From: Niastella populi
GTDB taxonomy: Bacteria > Bacteroidota > Bacteroidia > Chitinophagales > Chitinophagaceae
NCBI RefSeq assembly: GCF_002078015.1
Contig: NZ_LWBP01000002.1
Coordinates: 62,001 to 126,000 of the forward strand
DNA length: 64,000 nucleotides
Direction: 5' to 3'
The position numbers and the translations under genes are program-made. How positions within the stretch are numbered: the stretch's first letter is position 1; every line of letters begins with the position of its first letter. The notes under the pieces are model-generated. The model worked only from the letters and a program-made list of their open reading frames with translations. It was not told the DNA's origin and did not search any database. Positions 7,736 through 16,436 of the stretch are shown here, piece by piece.

Positions 7736-7951
7736 ATGTGGAAGAAAACCTTTATCCGTTCAACCCTCATATTAGCAGTGGCTTTGGCAGGTATATTCGT
7801 TTTTGCCACAACGCATACTTCAAAAAAACGGATAAGCCGGGAGTGTTCCCAGTCGGATAAAGAATGCAGCAACAGAAAAACACAAAGCAGCAGCGATTTC
7901 CTCATCTGGGAGTCGTTAAGCCGCGCGTTTGCATCGAATGCCCAATTCTAA
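7736..7951 (+). CDS. Small exported or membrane-anchored protein, unrecognised
   Basis: 71 residues: a basic start (MWKKTFIRST), one hydrophobic stretch LILAVALAGIFVFATT at about 11-26, then a polar tail with two cysteines (RECSQSDKECS). It looks like a signal peptide or anchor with a short periplasmic tail. I do not recognise a family. It has its own strong terminator (7979-8011), so it is a separate unit from the sigma-factor operon that follows. An expressed small gene is plausible; a spurious frame cannot be excluded. Confidence 0.5.
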   Translation: MWKKTFIRSTLILAVALAGIFVFATTHTSKKRISRECSQSDKECSNRKTQSSSDFLIWESLSRAFASNAQF

Positions 7952-7978
7952 CTTTATGACAATCAACATATCATTATA

Positions 7979-8011
7979 AAAGACTCCGCTAAATGGGGTC
8001 TTTTTTATTTT
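7979..8011 (+). terminator. Strong terminator before the ECF sigma operon
   Basis: The stem aaagactcc/ggggtcttt (7979-7987 with 7995-8003, one G-U pair) is followed by a long T tract. A longer reading of the sigma gene from 7993 would begin inside this terminator, which supports the start at 8083. Confidence 0.85.
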
Positions 8012-8082
8012 TTTTAAATTTTTGTAACTATCCGTTATCCCCGAACGTATCACTACAAACAGCACTACAGCAGCTTCTGCTT

Positions 8083-8568
8083 ATGACCGAAAAAGAATAC
8101 AATCAATGCGTTACTGAGTATGCCGACAACGTGTACCGGTTCATCCTTAAAAATCTTCGTCATGAAGAGGATGCCCGGGATGTTGTTCAGGGGGCGTTTG
8201 AAAAAATGTGGCGGAACAGAGCGGATGTAGATAACGCCAAATGTAAAAGCTACCTGTTTACGGTGGCTTATAACCAAATGATAGATCACCTGCGAAAAGT
8301 GAAGCGGGTTCAGCTGCGCCCGGCATTCCAGGAAGAAACACAGGTGTACGACAAACCCGTATACAACACCCGGAAAATTCTGGAGGACGCATTGAGCCGG
8401 TTAAACGAAACAAGCCGTGCACTGGTATTGCTGAAAGATTATGAGGGCTATTCGTATGAAGAGATCGGACAAATTACCGGGCTCAATGAAAGCCAGGTAA
8501 AAGTGTATTTGCATAGGGCCCGTATTCAATTAAAAAACTATCTGGTAAAACCTGAAAATGTCATTTAA
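8083..8568 (+). CDS. RNA polymerase sigma factor, ECF subfamily
   Basis: 161 residues from ATG 8083. Region 2: YADNVYRFILKNLRHEEDARDVVQGAFEKMWRN with the DxxDxxQxxFxKxW pattern and SYLFTVAYNQMIDHLRK. Region 4: LEDALSRLNETSRALVLLKDYEGYSYEEIGQITGLNESQVKVYLHRARIQLKNYL. It directs polymerase to a small regulon. The downstream gene overlaps by 11 bp and encodes a membrane-spanning anti-sigma-like protein, followed by an outer-membrane barrel, giving a probable envelope-sensing unit. The longest frame (7993) is rejected because it starts in a terminator. Confidence 0.93.
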   Translation: MTEKEYNQCVTEYADNVYRFILKNLRHEEDARDVVQGAFEKMWRNRADVDNAKCKSYLFTVAYNQMIDHLRKVKRVQLRPAFQEETQVYDKPVYNTRKILEDALSRLNETSRALVLLKDYEGYSYEEIGQITGLNESQVKVYLHRARIQLKNYLVKPENVI

Positions 8569-9751
8569 CTATTACTATATAAGAACCGACGACTTTCCGG
8601 CCCACACAGGCGGAGGACAGGGACTGGTTATCACCCGCGATAACTACGAGGCGTATTTTGTAATGTACGTTGATGACGAACTGAACGGCGCCCAGCGTAA
8701 AGCGGTTGAACAGTTCATAGCAGCAAACCCCGATCTCGAGGAAGAAATGGTGATGCTGCAGCAATCGGTTTTACGCCCCAACGACCACATCGTGTTCGAA
8801 CCAAAGGAAATCCTCTTCAAAGGCACCGCAGCACGATCACCAATAAACGATCAGAACTGCGAAGAATACTTTGTATTATACGGCGATGACGAATTAACGA
8901 ATGCGGAAAAAGAAAGTGTGGAACAATTCGTATATCATCATCCGCAATACCAGGCTGAATTTGAATTGATACAACAGGTGAAATTAATGCCTGACAACAG
9001 CCTCAGTTTCCCCGGCAAAACAAACCTGTACCGCACCGAAGAAGATGATAACAGGGTAATAGCATTCCCCTGGTGGCGCCTGTCGGCTGCAGCCATTGCA
9101 TTACTTGTAATTGGCAGCCTTGCCCTGTACATGGCCAATAATATAAAAACCGGCCAACCGGAATTTGCCGGTAATACAAATTCACCGGGATCTGTAACCG
9201 GTAATACAAAAGAACCGCAGGTGGCAACGCCCGGTTACGTAGATGCGGAACCGGTAACTACCGGCAAGGGTATTGACAATATTGCAACGCCTGCCCTGGC
9301 CAAAACAACTACCACCAGCGAACAACCGGCTGAAAATATAGTAGTAAGCAACAGCAAAAAAAATATTGTAGAAAACAGTAACAAACAGGAACCCTCATAC
9401 GTACAACAGGTAAGCATGCCAACACCGGTGCAGCATTCTGAAAAGAACGATATCGCTTTTCAACCCAAACTGATTGAAGTGACTGTTGACAATACACATG
9501 AAGAACCCGCTGTTAAAACCAGTATTATAAAACAAACGATCGCTGAACCTTTGGCTGTTCATACAGTAGCAGTAAAAACCGAAGATGAACCTGATCTGTC
9601 ATCACACTACGTTTTGAATGCTCCAATAAACAAAACACCATTGCGGGGCTTTTTCCGCAAAGTATCACGGGTAGTTGACAAGGTTACCAACCCTGAAGAA
9701 AATGGGAAAAAAGGTATCCGCATAGCCAACCTCGAGATAGCCTTAAATTAA
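8558..9751 (+). CDS. Anti-sigma-factor-like single-span membrane protein with a duplicated N-terminal module
   Basis: 397 residues. Residues about 28-80 and 97-150 are two copies of one helical module: NYEAYFVMYVDDELN...AVEQFIAANP and NCEEYFVLYGDDELT...SVEQFVYHHP, each ending near the hydrophobic SLSF/HIVF segment. This resembles the cytoplasmic anti-sigma domain without the zinc HxxxCxxC. One membrane span (WWRLSAAAIALLVIGSLALY, about 172-192) follows, then a long Thr/Asn/Pro-rich periplasmic tail. The overlap with the sigma gene makes an anti-sigma role likely, by context. The next gene encodes a barrel, a possible signal input. Confidence 0.75.
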   Translation: MSFNYYYIRTDDFPAHTGGGQGLVITRDNYEAYFVMYVDDELNGAQRKAVEQFIAANPDLEEEMVMLQQSVLRPNDHIVFEPKEILFKGTAARSPINDQNCEEYFVLYGDDELTNAEKESVEQFVYHHPQYQAEFELIQQVKLMPDNSLSFPGKTNLYRTEEDDNRVIAFPWWRLSAAAIALLVIGSLALYMANNIKTGQPEFAGNTNSPGSVTGNTKEPQVATPGYVDAEPVTTGKGIDNIATPALAKTTTTSEQPAENIVVSNSKKNIVENSNKQEPSYVQQVSMPTPVQHSEKNDIAFQPKLIEVTVDNTHEEPAVKTSIIKQTIAEPLAVHTVAVKTEDEPDLSSHYVLNAPINKTPLRGFFRKVSRVVDKVTNPEENGKKGIRIANLEIALN

Positions 9752-9778
9752 TACCATAAAAAAGTTAAAATAAGAAAC

Positions 9779-10588
9779 ATGAAACAGGCAATTACACTCC
9801 TGGCAGGGATCACTATGTTCATAACCGGCCTGGCCCAAACCGATTCAACCAAAAGTGAATCCGATACCATTAAAGTAGGCGGCATGATCCTTTCTACAAA
9901 AACCGATAAAAGCGAAAAAAGCACCGAAGTAGAGGTTAAGGTTGAAGTTCACAAACGCAAAAAAAATTCCCGCGTAACCACCAACTGGTGGATCGTTGAC
10001 CTTGGTTTCAATAATTATACCGACAACACAAACTATCCGGTAAACGACTTCGCTCACGGTTTGGGTAAAGACCAGTTTAAACTCCGCAACGGCAAATCGG
10101 TGAACGTAAACATCTGGGCGTTCATGCAAAAACTGAATGTCATCAAAGGCGTGGTTAACCTGAAATATGGCATCGGGCTCGAACTAAACAACTACAGGTA
10201 CAAGGAGCCGATAAAATACAACACCAGTCCTACCAGTGTAGCGCTCGACAATACCAGGAATTATTCAAAGAATAAACTGGCGGCCGATTATTTAACAGTT
10301 CCCATGATGTTGAATTTCAATTTTACACCGCATAAAAAAAGGGGATTTGGTTTTAGTGCGGGCGTTAGCGCGGGTTACCTGTATGCAAGCCGCCAAAAAA
10401 CGATCACCAATACCGATGGCAAACAAAAGAATCGTGATGATTTTGACCTGCGCCCCTGGAAGCTATCGTATATAGGTGAGTTAAACCTGGGATGGGTTAA
10501 ATTATACGGATCGCTTGCCTCGCAAAGCATGTTTGAAAAAGGCCTCGATCAAACACCGTACAACTTCGGGTTCCGCCTGGGATATTGA
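9779..10588 (+). CDS. Outer-membrane beta-barrel protein (PorT-like)
   Basis: 269 residues with a signal peptide (MKQAITLLAGITMFITGLAQ). After a Ser/Lys/Glu-rich linker, alternating strands end in FGFRLGY, with a terminal aromatic as in outer-membrane barrels. Visible strands include LKYGIGLELNNYRY, LTVPMMLNFNF and GFGFSAGVSAGYLY, a pattern of the PorT/OmpW-like group common in Bacteroidota. It follows the anti-sigma-like gene by 27 bp and is closed by a terminator. Inference: third component of the sigma/anti-sigma unit, possibly reporting outer-membrane state. Confidence 0.8.
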   Translation: MKQAITLLAGITMFITGLAQTDSTKSESDTIKVGGMILSTKTDKSEKSTEVEVKVEVHKRKKNSRVTTNWWIVDLGFNNYTDNTNYPVNDFAHGLGKDQFKLRNGKSVNVNIWAFMQKLNVIKGVVNLKYGIGLELNNYRYKEPIKYNTSPTSVALDNTRNYSKNKLAADYLTVPMMLNFNFTPHKKRGFGFSAGVSAGYLYASRQKTITNTDGKQKNRDDFDLRPWKLSYIGELNLGWVKLYGSLASQSMFEKGLDQTPYNFGFRLGY

Positions 10589-10618
10589 TAAAGATTGAGT
10601 AACATAGCCATGAATGTG

Positions 10619-10651
10619 AACCGGTGTTGAAAAATGCCGGTTTATTTTTTT
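10619..10651 (+). terminator. Terminator of the sigma/anti-sigma/barrel operon
   Basis: The stem aaccgg/ccggtt (10619-10624 with 10637-10642) with a 12-base loop is followed by a T-rich tail. The rest of the spacer to 10882 is AT-rich with no clear signal. Confidence 0.75.
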
Positions 10652-10882
10652 ATAAAAAATGCCTGTTTCAACCACTGATTTTCAATTTCAATAAACTTTG
10701 GCATTTCTGTTGATAAAAAAAACTGTTAAAGGCCATTCGCAAAAAAATAAGTGGGGACATCTTTGCGTTTTGTTTTGTGAACATCCCGGTTTTTCCACAA
10801 TTGGGATAACCAAAACAAATTTTTTTATTTTTAAACCCATTAATCATTTGCTTGGTCTTTACGCTTAAAACCAGGTTTACTT

Positions 10883-11440
10883 ATGAAATCAAAGTGGTTC
10901 TTTGCTGTTGTAATTATTATTACGGTTTCAGGATTGGCGGCTTTTAAAACCATTGAAAAAAGGGTTATTAAAAAGGACGTACTGCGATCGAAGCCTGCAG
11001 GGGATGTGTATCTCGTTGTAGATAAGTCGGATTATGAGTTGCAGGTATTTGATGCAGAAGGCTGGTACGCCACGTATCCGGTAGTATTTGGCAACAAAGA
11101 CCTTTCTGATAAAATGAGAGAAGGGGATCGCCGCACGCCTGAAGGCACATTCAGGATCATTTCCAGAAAACCTCACCAAAAATGGCACAAGATGCTTATG
11201 CTCGACTATCCTAACCAGGAAAGTTGGAGCAAATTCAAAGAACGCAAAGCCAAAGGCATCATTCCGCAAGGCGCCAAAATAGGCGGTGGCATTGCCATTC
11301 ACGGCACATGGCCTAATGACGACCTTGTGGTTGACGATTTTACCAACTGGACCAATGGCTGTGTTGCACTGAAAAACGAAGACCTCGACGAACTGGATCA
11401 AATTGTAACCGTAGGAACAAAGGTTACCATTAAAAGATAA
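10883..11440 (+). CDS. L,D-transpeptidase family protein (YkuD domain)
   Basis: 185 residues with an N-terminal signal or anchor (WFFAVVIIITVSGLAAF). The YkuD catalytic domain shows YLVVDKSDYELQVFD at its start, GDRRTPEGTFRI, the catalytic-site histidine in IAIHGTW and the cysteine in TNWTNGCVALKNED. The usual S-x-GC motif is T-N-G-C here. Such enzymes form 3-3 peptidoglycan crosslinks or attach proteins to peptidoglycan in the periplasm. It is monocistronic as far as can be seen. The activity is inferred from the intact His/Cys pair. Confidence 0.88.
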   Translation: MKSKWFFAVVIIITVSGLAAFKTIEKRVIKKDVLRSKPAGDVYLVVDKSDYELQVFDAEGWYATYPVVFGNKDLSDKMREGDRRTPEGTFRIISRKPHQKWHKMLMLDYPNQESWSKFKERKAKGIIPQGAKIGGGIAIHGTWPNDDLVVDDFTNWTNGCVALKNEDLDELDQIVTVGTKVTIKR

Positions 11441-11726
11441 AAGTGGTGACTGGTGAACAGCCAGCGAACGTTGGAACCAACGATCGGGCGCAGCACCGCG
11501 CATCGCTTTTTATTTGCTGCTGCAGTTCGTAAACCTACTACATCATGGCGTTTTTTCCTCAAACAATCTGCTGGTTTTTACTTATAACACAATAGTGTTA
11601 TTACCAGCTTGCCTTATAATTTCCATACAGCCGCAACTTTCCAGGGCTTTTTATTGTCATGTTGATATTAATAACAGGCATTGACCAACCTGTTTGCTAT
11701 TTGAACCGTATATTGCATGAACAACT

Positions 11727-11856
11727 ATCCCGCCTTGCGGGATCACGAACACGTGAGACAAAACAATCCATAAAGGACATTGGCTCCTAGAAAACGGTCA
11801 ATGTTTCCGTCTCTATGAAGACCCCACAATCTCCAGCCAGTGGGGTTTTCTTTTTC
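11727..11856 (+). ncRNA. Candidate structured small RNA ending in a terminator
   Basis: In the 556-bp gap 11441-11995 several hairpins line up on the plus strand: atcccgc-ctt-gcgggat (11727-11743), tcacg-aaca-cgtga (11743-11756), gagac (11755-11759) with gtctc (11809-11813) enclosing further partial pairing, then a 7-bp GC-rich stem and T tail (11821-11855). No open frame of note exists here and the nearest upstream gene ends 290 bp before. It does not match a family I know by eye. Confidence 0.4.
11820..11856 (+). terminator. Intrinsic terminator in the ldt-acs gap
   Basis: accccac (11821-11827) pairs with gtggggt (11840-11846), followed by ttttcttttt. It is strong and plus-strand oriented, with no coding gene immediately upstream. 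Confidence 0.75.
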
Positions 11857-11937
11857 CACAGCAACACATACCGCACTACTTAAAAGGCATACTGCCCAGC
11901 ACCGCACCATGGAGCACAACTAAAACATATCTTAAAG

Positions 11938-11976
11938 AAAAAGTCCCGCTACGGATGAGCCGTGACAGGACTTTTT
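11938..11976. terminator. Terminator of acs
   Basis: aaaaagtcc (11938-11946) pairs with ggacttttt (11968-11976), with an inner acgg/ccgt stem; both orientations have U tails. It lies 20 bp after the acs stop on the minus strand. Confidence 0.8.
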
Positions 11977-11995
11977 ACTATGAATCTTCTGTGAA

Positions 11996-13909
11996 TCACA
12001 ATCTTCCGTTTTTGATCTCTTCCACAACAGCAGGATCGAGCAGCGTACTTGTATCACCTAATTTATCAACCTCCCCTTCGGCGATCTTACGCAGGATCCG
12101 GCGCATAATTTTACCGCTTCTTGTTTTTGGAAGGCCGCTTACAAACTGTATCTTATCGGGTTTGGCAATGGCGCCAATGATCCGTGATACTGTTTTGGTG
12201 ATATCCTGGCGGGCCAGCGTGTCGTCGCCATGCGTTCCCTGGTATATTACGAAAGCGTAGATGCCCTGCCCTTTAATATCGTGCGGATAACCTACCACAG
12301 CGCTTTCCACAACACCCGCATGCATATTGATGGCATTCTCCACTTCGGCAGTTCCAATACGGTGGCCGCTTACATTCAACACATCATCAACCCGGCCGGT
12401 TATACGATAATTGCCATCCTCGTCGCGTAAACAACCATCACCGGTAAAATATAAATTCTCGTAAGTAGCGAAATAGTTCAGGCGGCAGCGCTCATGATCG
12501 CCATAGGTAGTGCGCAGCATTCCCGGCCAGGGGAATTTGATACAAAGATTACCGCTAACCGAATTGCCTGTAACTTCTTTTCCATTTTCATCTACCAGTA
12601 TCGGCTGTACGCCGGGCAGCGGTAATGTGGCATGGGCCGGTTTGGCAGGTGTTACGCCGGCGAGGTTCGAAATAAGGATGCCACCGGTTTCCGTTTGCCA
12701 CCAGGTATCTACAATGGGGCATTTCTTTTTACCGATATGCTCGTCGTACCAGTGCCATGCCTCTTCATTGATAGGCTCACCCACGGTTCCCAATACTTTC
12801 AGCGAATCGAGGCTATGCCCTTTCAACGGATCGAGGCCAAAACCCATCAACGACCTGATGGCCGTTGGCGCAGTATACAATACATTCACATTGAATTTGT
12901 CAACGATATCCCAGAACCTGCCGGCATTGGGCCAGGTAGGAATACCTTCAAACATCAGCGAAGTGGCGCCGGCGCTTAACGGACCATACACGATATAACT
13001 GTGACCGGTTATCCAGCCGATATCAGCCGTGCAAAAATGCACATCGCCGGGCTGGTACTGGAACACGTTCACAAAACTATAATTGGTATACACCATATAT
13101 CCGCCGCAGGTATGAACAACCCCTTTGGGTTTACCGGTTGAACCGGAAGTGTATAATATGAACAGCATATCTTCCGCATCCATTTCTTCAGCCGCGCATT
13201 CGGGGCTGCCCTGTGTTTCAACGATCCTGATCTCATCTTCCCACCAAACATCGCGGCCCTTGATCATCGAAACAGGTGTACGGGTACGGGTCAATACGAT
13301 CACGCGTTTCACGAACGGGCATTGTACCAGCGCATCGTCAATTACACCTTTAAGCGGAATTTCCTTATTGCCGCGGAAGGCGCCATCGCAGGTAACAACA
13401 AATTCGGCCTTCGCATCCTGCAGGCGATCGGCAATGCTTTGTGCGCTAAATCCGCCAAAAATGACGGAGTGAATAGCGCCGATGCGTGCACAGGCAAGTA
13501 CCGCAACCGCCAGTTCGGGCACCATGCCCATATATATACAAACCCGGTCGCCTTTTTTAACGCCGTTGTTCTTTAACACGTTTGCAAATTGCATCACCTT
13601 GGTATGCAGATCGCGGTAGGTCAGTATGCGGTGGTGCTCTTCAGGATCATTTGATTCCCATATAATGGCAGGAGTGTTGCCTAAGGTGTCGAGGTGACGG
13701 TCGAGACAGTTTTCTGTAATATTCAGTTTGCCGCCGGCAAACCATTTTATAGTGGGCTGTTTGAAATCCCACTCCAGCACTTTATCCCATTTTTTACGCC
13801 AGTAGAAACCGGAAGCTACTTCACCCCAAAATCCTTCGGGATCGTTAACGCTCTTTTCATACGCGGCCTTGTATTGGTCTGCTGTTTTTACCTGATAAGG
13901 ATATGACAT
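11996..13909 (-). CDS. acs: Acetyl-CoA synthetase (AMP-forming)
   Basis: 637 residues, the usual Acs size. The N-terminal domain opens with YPYQVKTADQYKAAYEKSV and FKQPTIKWFAGGKLN. The P-loop-like motif is YTSGSTGKPKGV, followed by YTAPTAIRSL, DTWWQTETGG and the YFTGD/GRVDDVLNVSGHRIGT hinge. The C-terminal PKTRSGKIMRRILRKIA carries the catalytic lysine that acetylation controls in this family. It activates acetate to acetyl-CoA through acetyl-AMP. An MHS transporter is divergently placed 490 bp away; a shared role in organic acid use is possible but not shown. Confidence 0.96.
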   Translation of the reverse strand: MSYPYQVKTADQYKAAYEKSVNDPEGFWGEVASGFYWRKKWDKVLEWDFKQPTIKWFAGGKLNITENCLDRHLDTLGNTPAIIWESNDPEEHHRILTYRDLHTKVMQFANVLKNNGVKKGDRVCIYMGMVPELAVAVLACARIGAIHSVIFGGFSAQSIADRLQDAKAEFVVTCDGAFRGNKEIPLKGVIDDALVQCPFVKRVIVLTRTRTPVSMIKGRDVWWEDEIRIVETQGSPECAAEEMDAEDMLFILYTSGSTGKPKGVVHTCGGYMVYTNYSFVNVFQYQPGDVHFCTADIGWITGHSYIVYGPLSAGATSLMFEGIPTWPNAGRFWDIVDKFNVNVLYTAPTAIRSLMGFGLDPLKGHSLDSLKVLGTVGEPINEEAWHWYDEHIGKKKCPIVDTWWQTETGGILISNLAGVTPAKPAHATLPLPGVQPILVDENGKEVTGNSVSGNLCIKFPWPGMLRTTYGDHERCRLNYFATYENLYFTGDGCLRDEDGNYRITGRVDDVLNVSGHRIGTAEVENAINMHAGVVESAVVGYPHDIKGQGIYAFVIYQGTHGDDTLARQDITKTVSRIIGAIAKPDKIQFVSGLPKTRSGKIMRRILRKIAEGEVDKLGDTSTLLDPAVVEEIKNGRL

Positions 13910-14156
13910 AACAATCTGGTTTAACCCCTTTAAAAATTTAGGGCGTTAAAATACGAAGAAAAAGGAACAAGCTTCAAGAAAAAAGGCACAGGAAACAAGG
14001 TCTGACATTTTCATCGCTGCTCTTATTCACATATACAGGGGCTAAGTGCGTACAAACTGTAATCATGTAATTGAAAATTATTTTTATGGCTGCCTCCTGC
14101 GCAATCGATTGATGATTTATTATTGAGGCCTAGCATATTCACGCGCACACATAGCA

Positions 14157-14284
14157 CTTTGTACCTCGTATCCTGCGCCTGCGCCTTGCCTGTGAACTAT
14201 AAGCTGAGAACTATGAACAATGAACTATGAATTGTGAACTATGAACTGTGAACTATGAACTGTGAATTGTGAACCTTACACTTG
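14157..14284. repeat. Long heptamer repeat tract
   Basis: About eighteen consecutive 7-bp units from 14157: it begins ctttgta, cctcgta, passes through cctgcgc and cttgcct, and settles into gtgaact/atgaact/gtgaatt alternations (ten clean units from 14208 to 14277). Period 7 is kept throughout although the words change. The rest of the 490-bp acs-transporter gap (13910-14398) shows no other clear element. Confidence 0.85.
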
Positions 14285-14398
14285 TTAGTTAATTGTATAA
14301 CATGTATTCCTTTATTCTGAATCTTACTGCTTCGCTCTTGTATGTTCAAACCTGTTCCTTATATTTATAGCTTAAACAGGTGAAAAACCGCTTCCCAT

Positions 14399-15955
14399 AT
14401 GACGCAAGTTTCAGCATCCAAAACTATCTGGCAGGTGATTGCTGCCTCTTCAGTAGGGACCTTGATCGAATGGTACGACTTTTACATTTTCGGTAGTCTG
14501 GCAACTGTGATTGCCGATCAGTTCTTCCCCAAAGAAAATCCAACGGCCGCTCTCTTATCAACACTGGCAACATTTGCAGCCGGTTTTATCGTGCGGCCCT
14601 TTGGTGCATTGGTATTTGGCCGTTTAGGCGACCTTATTGGCAGGAAATATACTTTTTTGCTGACGCTGATCCTTATGGGCGGTTCTACCTTCGCCATTGG
14701 CCTGGTACCCGGGTACGCTACTATCGGTTTTGCAGCCCCCTTGCTTGTACTGTTGCTTCGTCTTGTACAGGGTCTTGCGTTGGGTGGTGAATATGGCGGC
14801 GCTGCAACATATGTAGCCGAACATGCGCCCGTGAACCGGCGCGGGTATTACACCAGCTGGATCCAGACAACCGCTACCCTCGGCCTTTTCTTTTCGCTGG
14901 GTGTAATATTAATAACCCGCCACTTTCTTGCGCCCGATCTCGAAACGTCCATCAAACGCTTTAACGACTGGGGATGGCGCATACCCTTCTGGGTTTCCAT
15001 CTTACTGGTAGGCGTATCTATATACATTCGATTGCGAATGAACGAATCGCCTTTGTTCGCCCAGCTCAAATCGGAGGGCAAAGTTTCAAAAAACCCGTTG
15101 AAAGAAAGCTTTGGCCATAAAGCCAATCTTAAAATGGTTTTACTAGCCCTGTTTGGCGCCACCATGGGACAAGGCGTTGTTTGGTATACCGGCCAGTTTT
15201 ATGCGCAGTCTTTTCTCGAAAACGTTTGCCGTATAAATTTCGATCAGTCGCGAACGATCCTTATCTGGGGTATCCTGTTCGCCACGCCGTTCTTTGTGGT
15301 GTTTGGCGGCTGGAGCGATAAGATCGGCCGTAAATGGATCATGTTGATAGGTATGCTGGTGGCGATATGCAGTTATCAGTTTATTTTTAAACAAATGCTC
15401 ACTTTAACGCAGCCAACAGGGAAAACAGAATTAACTGACCACCGGAAGTTTATCGGCGAAAAAACAGAACTGATACCCAAACAAAAGACAACCACCGATT
15501 CGGTTCATAAAAGCATTTGGGAAGTTCATTACAGCGATGGCGCTGTTTTTCATGAAGTGAAAGTTGATTCGCTATTTAAAGACCCGGCCCGGGCCGCCGT
15601 TACAAAACAATTCACGTATTACGACGAAAAAAAGGTAGATACCTGGACCTACCGTAAACTTATAGGATGGGTGTTTGTATTAATACTGTATGTGACCATG
15701 GTGTACGGGCCTATTGCTGCCTTTTTGGTGGAACTGTTCCCCACCCGCATCAGGTACACGAGCATGTCTCTGCCCTACCATATCGGGAATGGCGTGTTCG
15801 GCGGCTTAACGCCATTCATTGCAACCCTTTTAACAACTATCCATTTATCGGATAAGTTGTCGGGTTTATGGTATACCATCATTATCGGCGCCGTGTGTTT
15901 TATAATAGGCGCTATTTATATCTCGAACCGTATCGATCCCGACGTTAACGATTAA
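14399..15955 (+). CDS. MFS transporter, metabolite:H+ symporter (MHS) type
   Basis: 518 residues, 12 predicted spans. MHS hallmarks are IEWYDFYIFGSLA in TM1, FIVRPFGALVFGRLGDLIGRKYTF, LRLVQGLALGGEYGGAATYVAEHAP, and a second GGWSDKIGRKWIM loop after TM7. TM10-11 read LFPTRIRYTSMSLPYHIGNGVFGG. An unusual hydrophilic insert of about 85 residues (roughly 338-422, rich in K/T/D) sits between the TM8 region and the next span; it would face the periplasm or cytoplasm depending on topology. Substrates of the family include proline, betaine and dicarboxylates; the substrate here is unknown. A small membrane protein gene follows by 21 bp. Confidence 0.88.
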   Translation: MTQVSASKTIWQVIAASSVGTLIEWYDFYIFGSLATVIADQFFPKENPTAALLSTLATFAAGFIVRPFGALVFGRLGDLIGRKYTFLLTLILMGGSTFAIGLVPGYATIGFAAPLLVLLLRLVQGLALGGEYGGAATYVAEHAPVNRRGYYTSWIQTTATLGLFFSLGVILITRHFLAPDLETSIKRFNDWGWRIPFWVSILLVGVSIYIRLRMNESPLFAQLKSEGKVSKNPLKESFGHKANLKMVLLALFGATMGQGVVWYTGQFYAQSFLENVCRINFDQSRTILIWGILFATPFFVVFGGWSDKIGRKWIMLIGMLVAICSYQFIFKQMLTLTQPTGKTELTDHRKFIGEKTELIPKQKTTTDSVHKSIWEVHYSDGAVFHEVKVDSLFKDPARAAVTKQFTYYDEKKVDTWTYRKLIGWVFVLILYVTMVYGPIAAFLVELFPTRIRYTSMSLPYHIGNGVFGGLTPFIATLLTTIHLSDKLSGLWYTIIIGAVCFIIGAIYISNRIDPDVND

Positions 15956-15976
15956 ATAATATTTAAAGCGAACCAA

Positions 15977-16216
15977 ATGAATCAGGTAAAAAAATGGCTG
16001 GGAATTGTATGGATACTGCTTGGCCCATTCGCTATACTCTATCTTATTAAAACAGCCGCCGGTGAAATTGGTAAAAGTCCCGATACCAATACCATTATCC
16101 AGTGGGCGGTATTCGTAATAATTTTCTTACCCATTGCCATTGGCATGGTAATTTTTGGGTATTATTCGTTAAAGGGTGAATATGACCACTTACCCGTCAA
16201 TTCGAAAGAAATATAA
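15977..16216 (+). CDS. Small two-span membrane protein, probable transporter partner
   Basis: 79 residues with two membrane spans (WLGIVWILLGPFAILYLIK and IIQWAVFVIIFLPIAIGMVIFGYYSL) separated by a short polar loop with GKSPDTNT. It follows the MHS transporter by 21 bp in the same direction, so co-expression is likely. I believe related small proteins occur next to MFS genes in other Bacteroidota, but I cannot name the family with certainty. A role as accessory subunit is inference from position. Confidence 0.7.
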   Translation: MNQVKKWLGIVWILLGPFAILYLIKTAAGEIGKSPDTNTIIQWAVFVIIFLPIAIGMVIFGYYSLKGEYDHLPVNSKEI

Positions 16217-16421
16217 GGGAATAATTTCAGGCGCAACTTTTTCACGGGCCTGAACGACTTAGCCTGTTACAGGCTGAAAAATGAACCCGATAACCACGCA
16301 ATAATATAATATACATTATTGCCTGTCAATTACCCTTATTGCACAGTTTTTGTGGACTAAACTGACAATTGTTAACAAAATTTAACGTTTGTCCCCTTAG
16401 AAATGAAAAGCTATTTTTGCA

Positions 16422-16429
16422 TCGTTAAC
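16422..16429 (+). promoter_or_regulatory. -7 box of the small exported protein at 16437
   Basis: TATTTTTG ends 7 bp before the ATG at 16437 and matches TAnnTTTG. The transcript would have almost no leader. Confidence 0.4.
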
Positions 16430-16436
16430 AAAAGGC

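Noticed and set aside
7993-8082. Longer start of the first ECF sigma factor
   Set aside because: It would begin within the hairpin and T tract of the preceding terminator.
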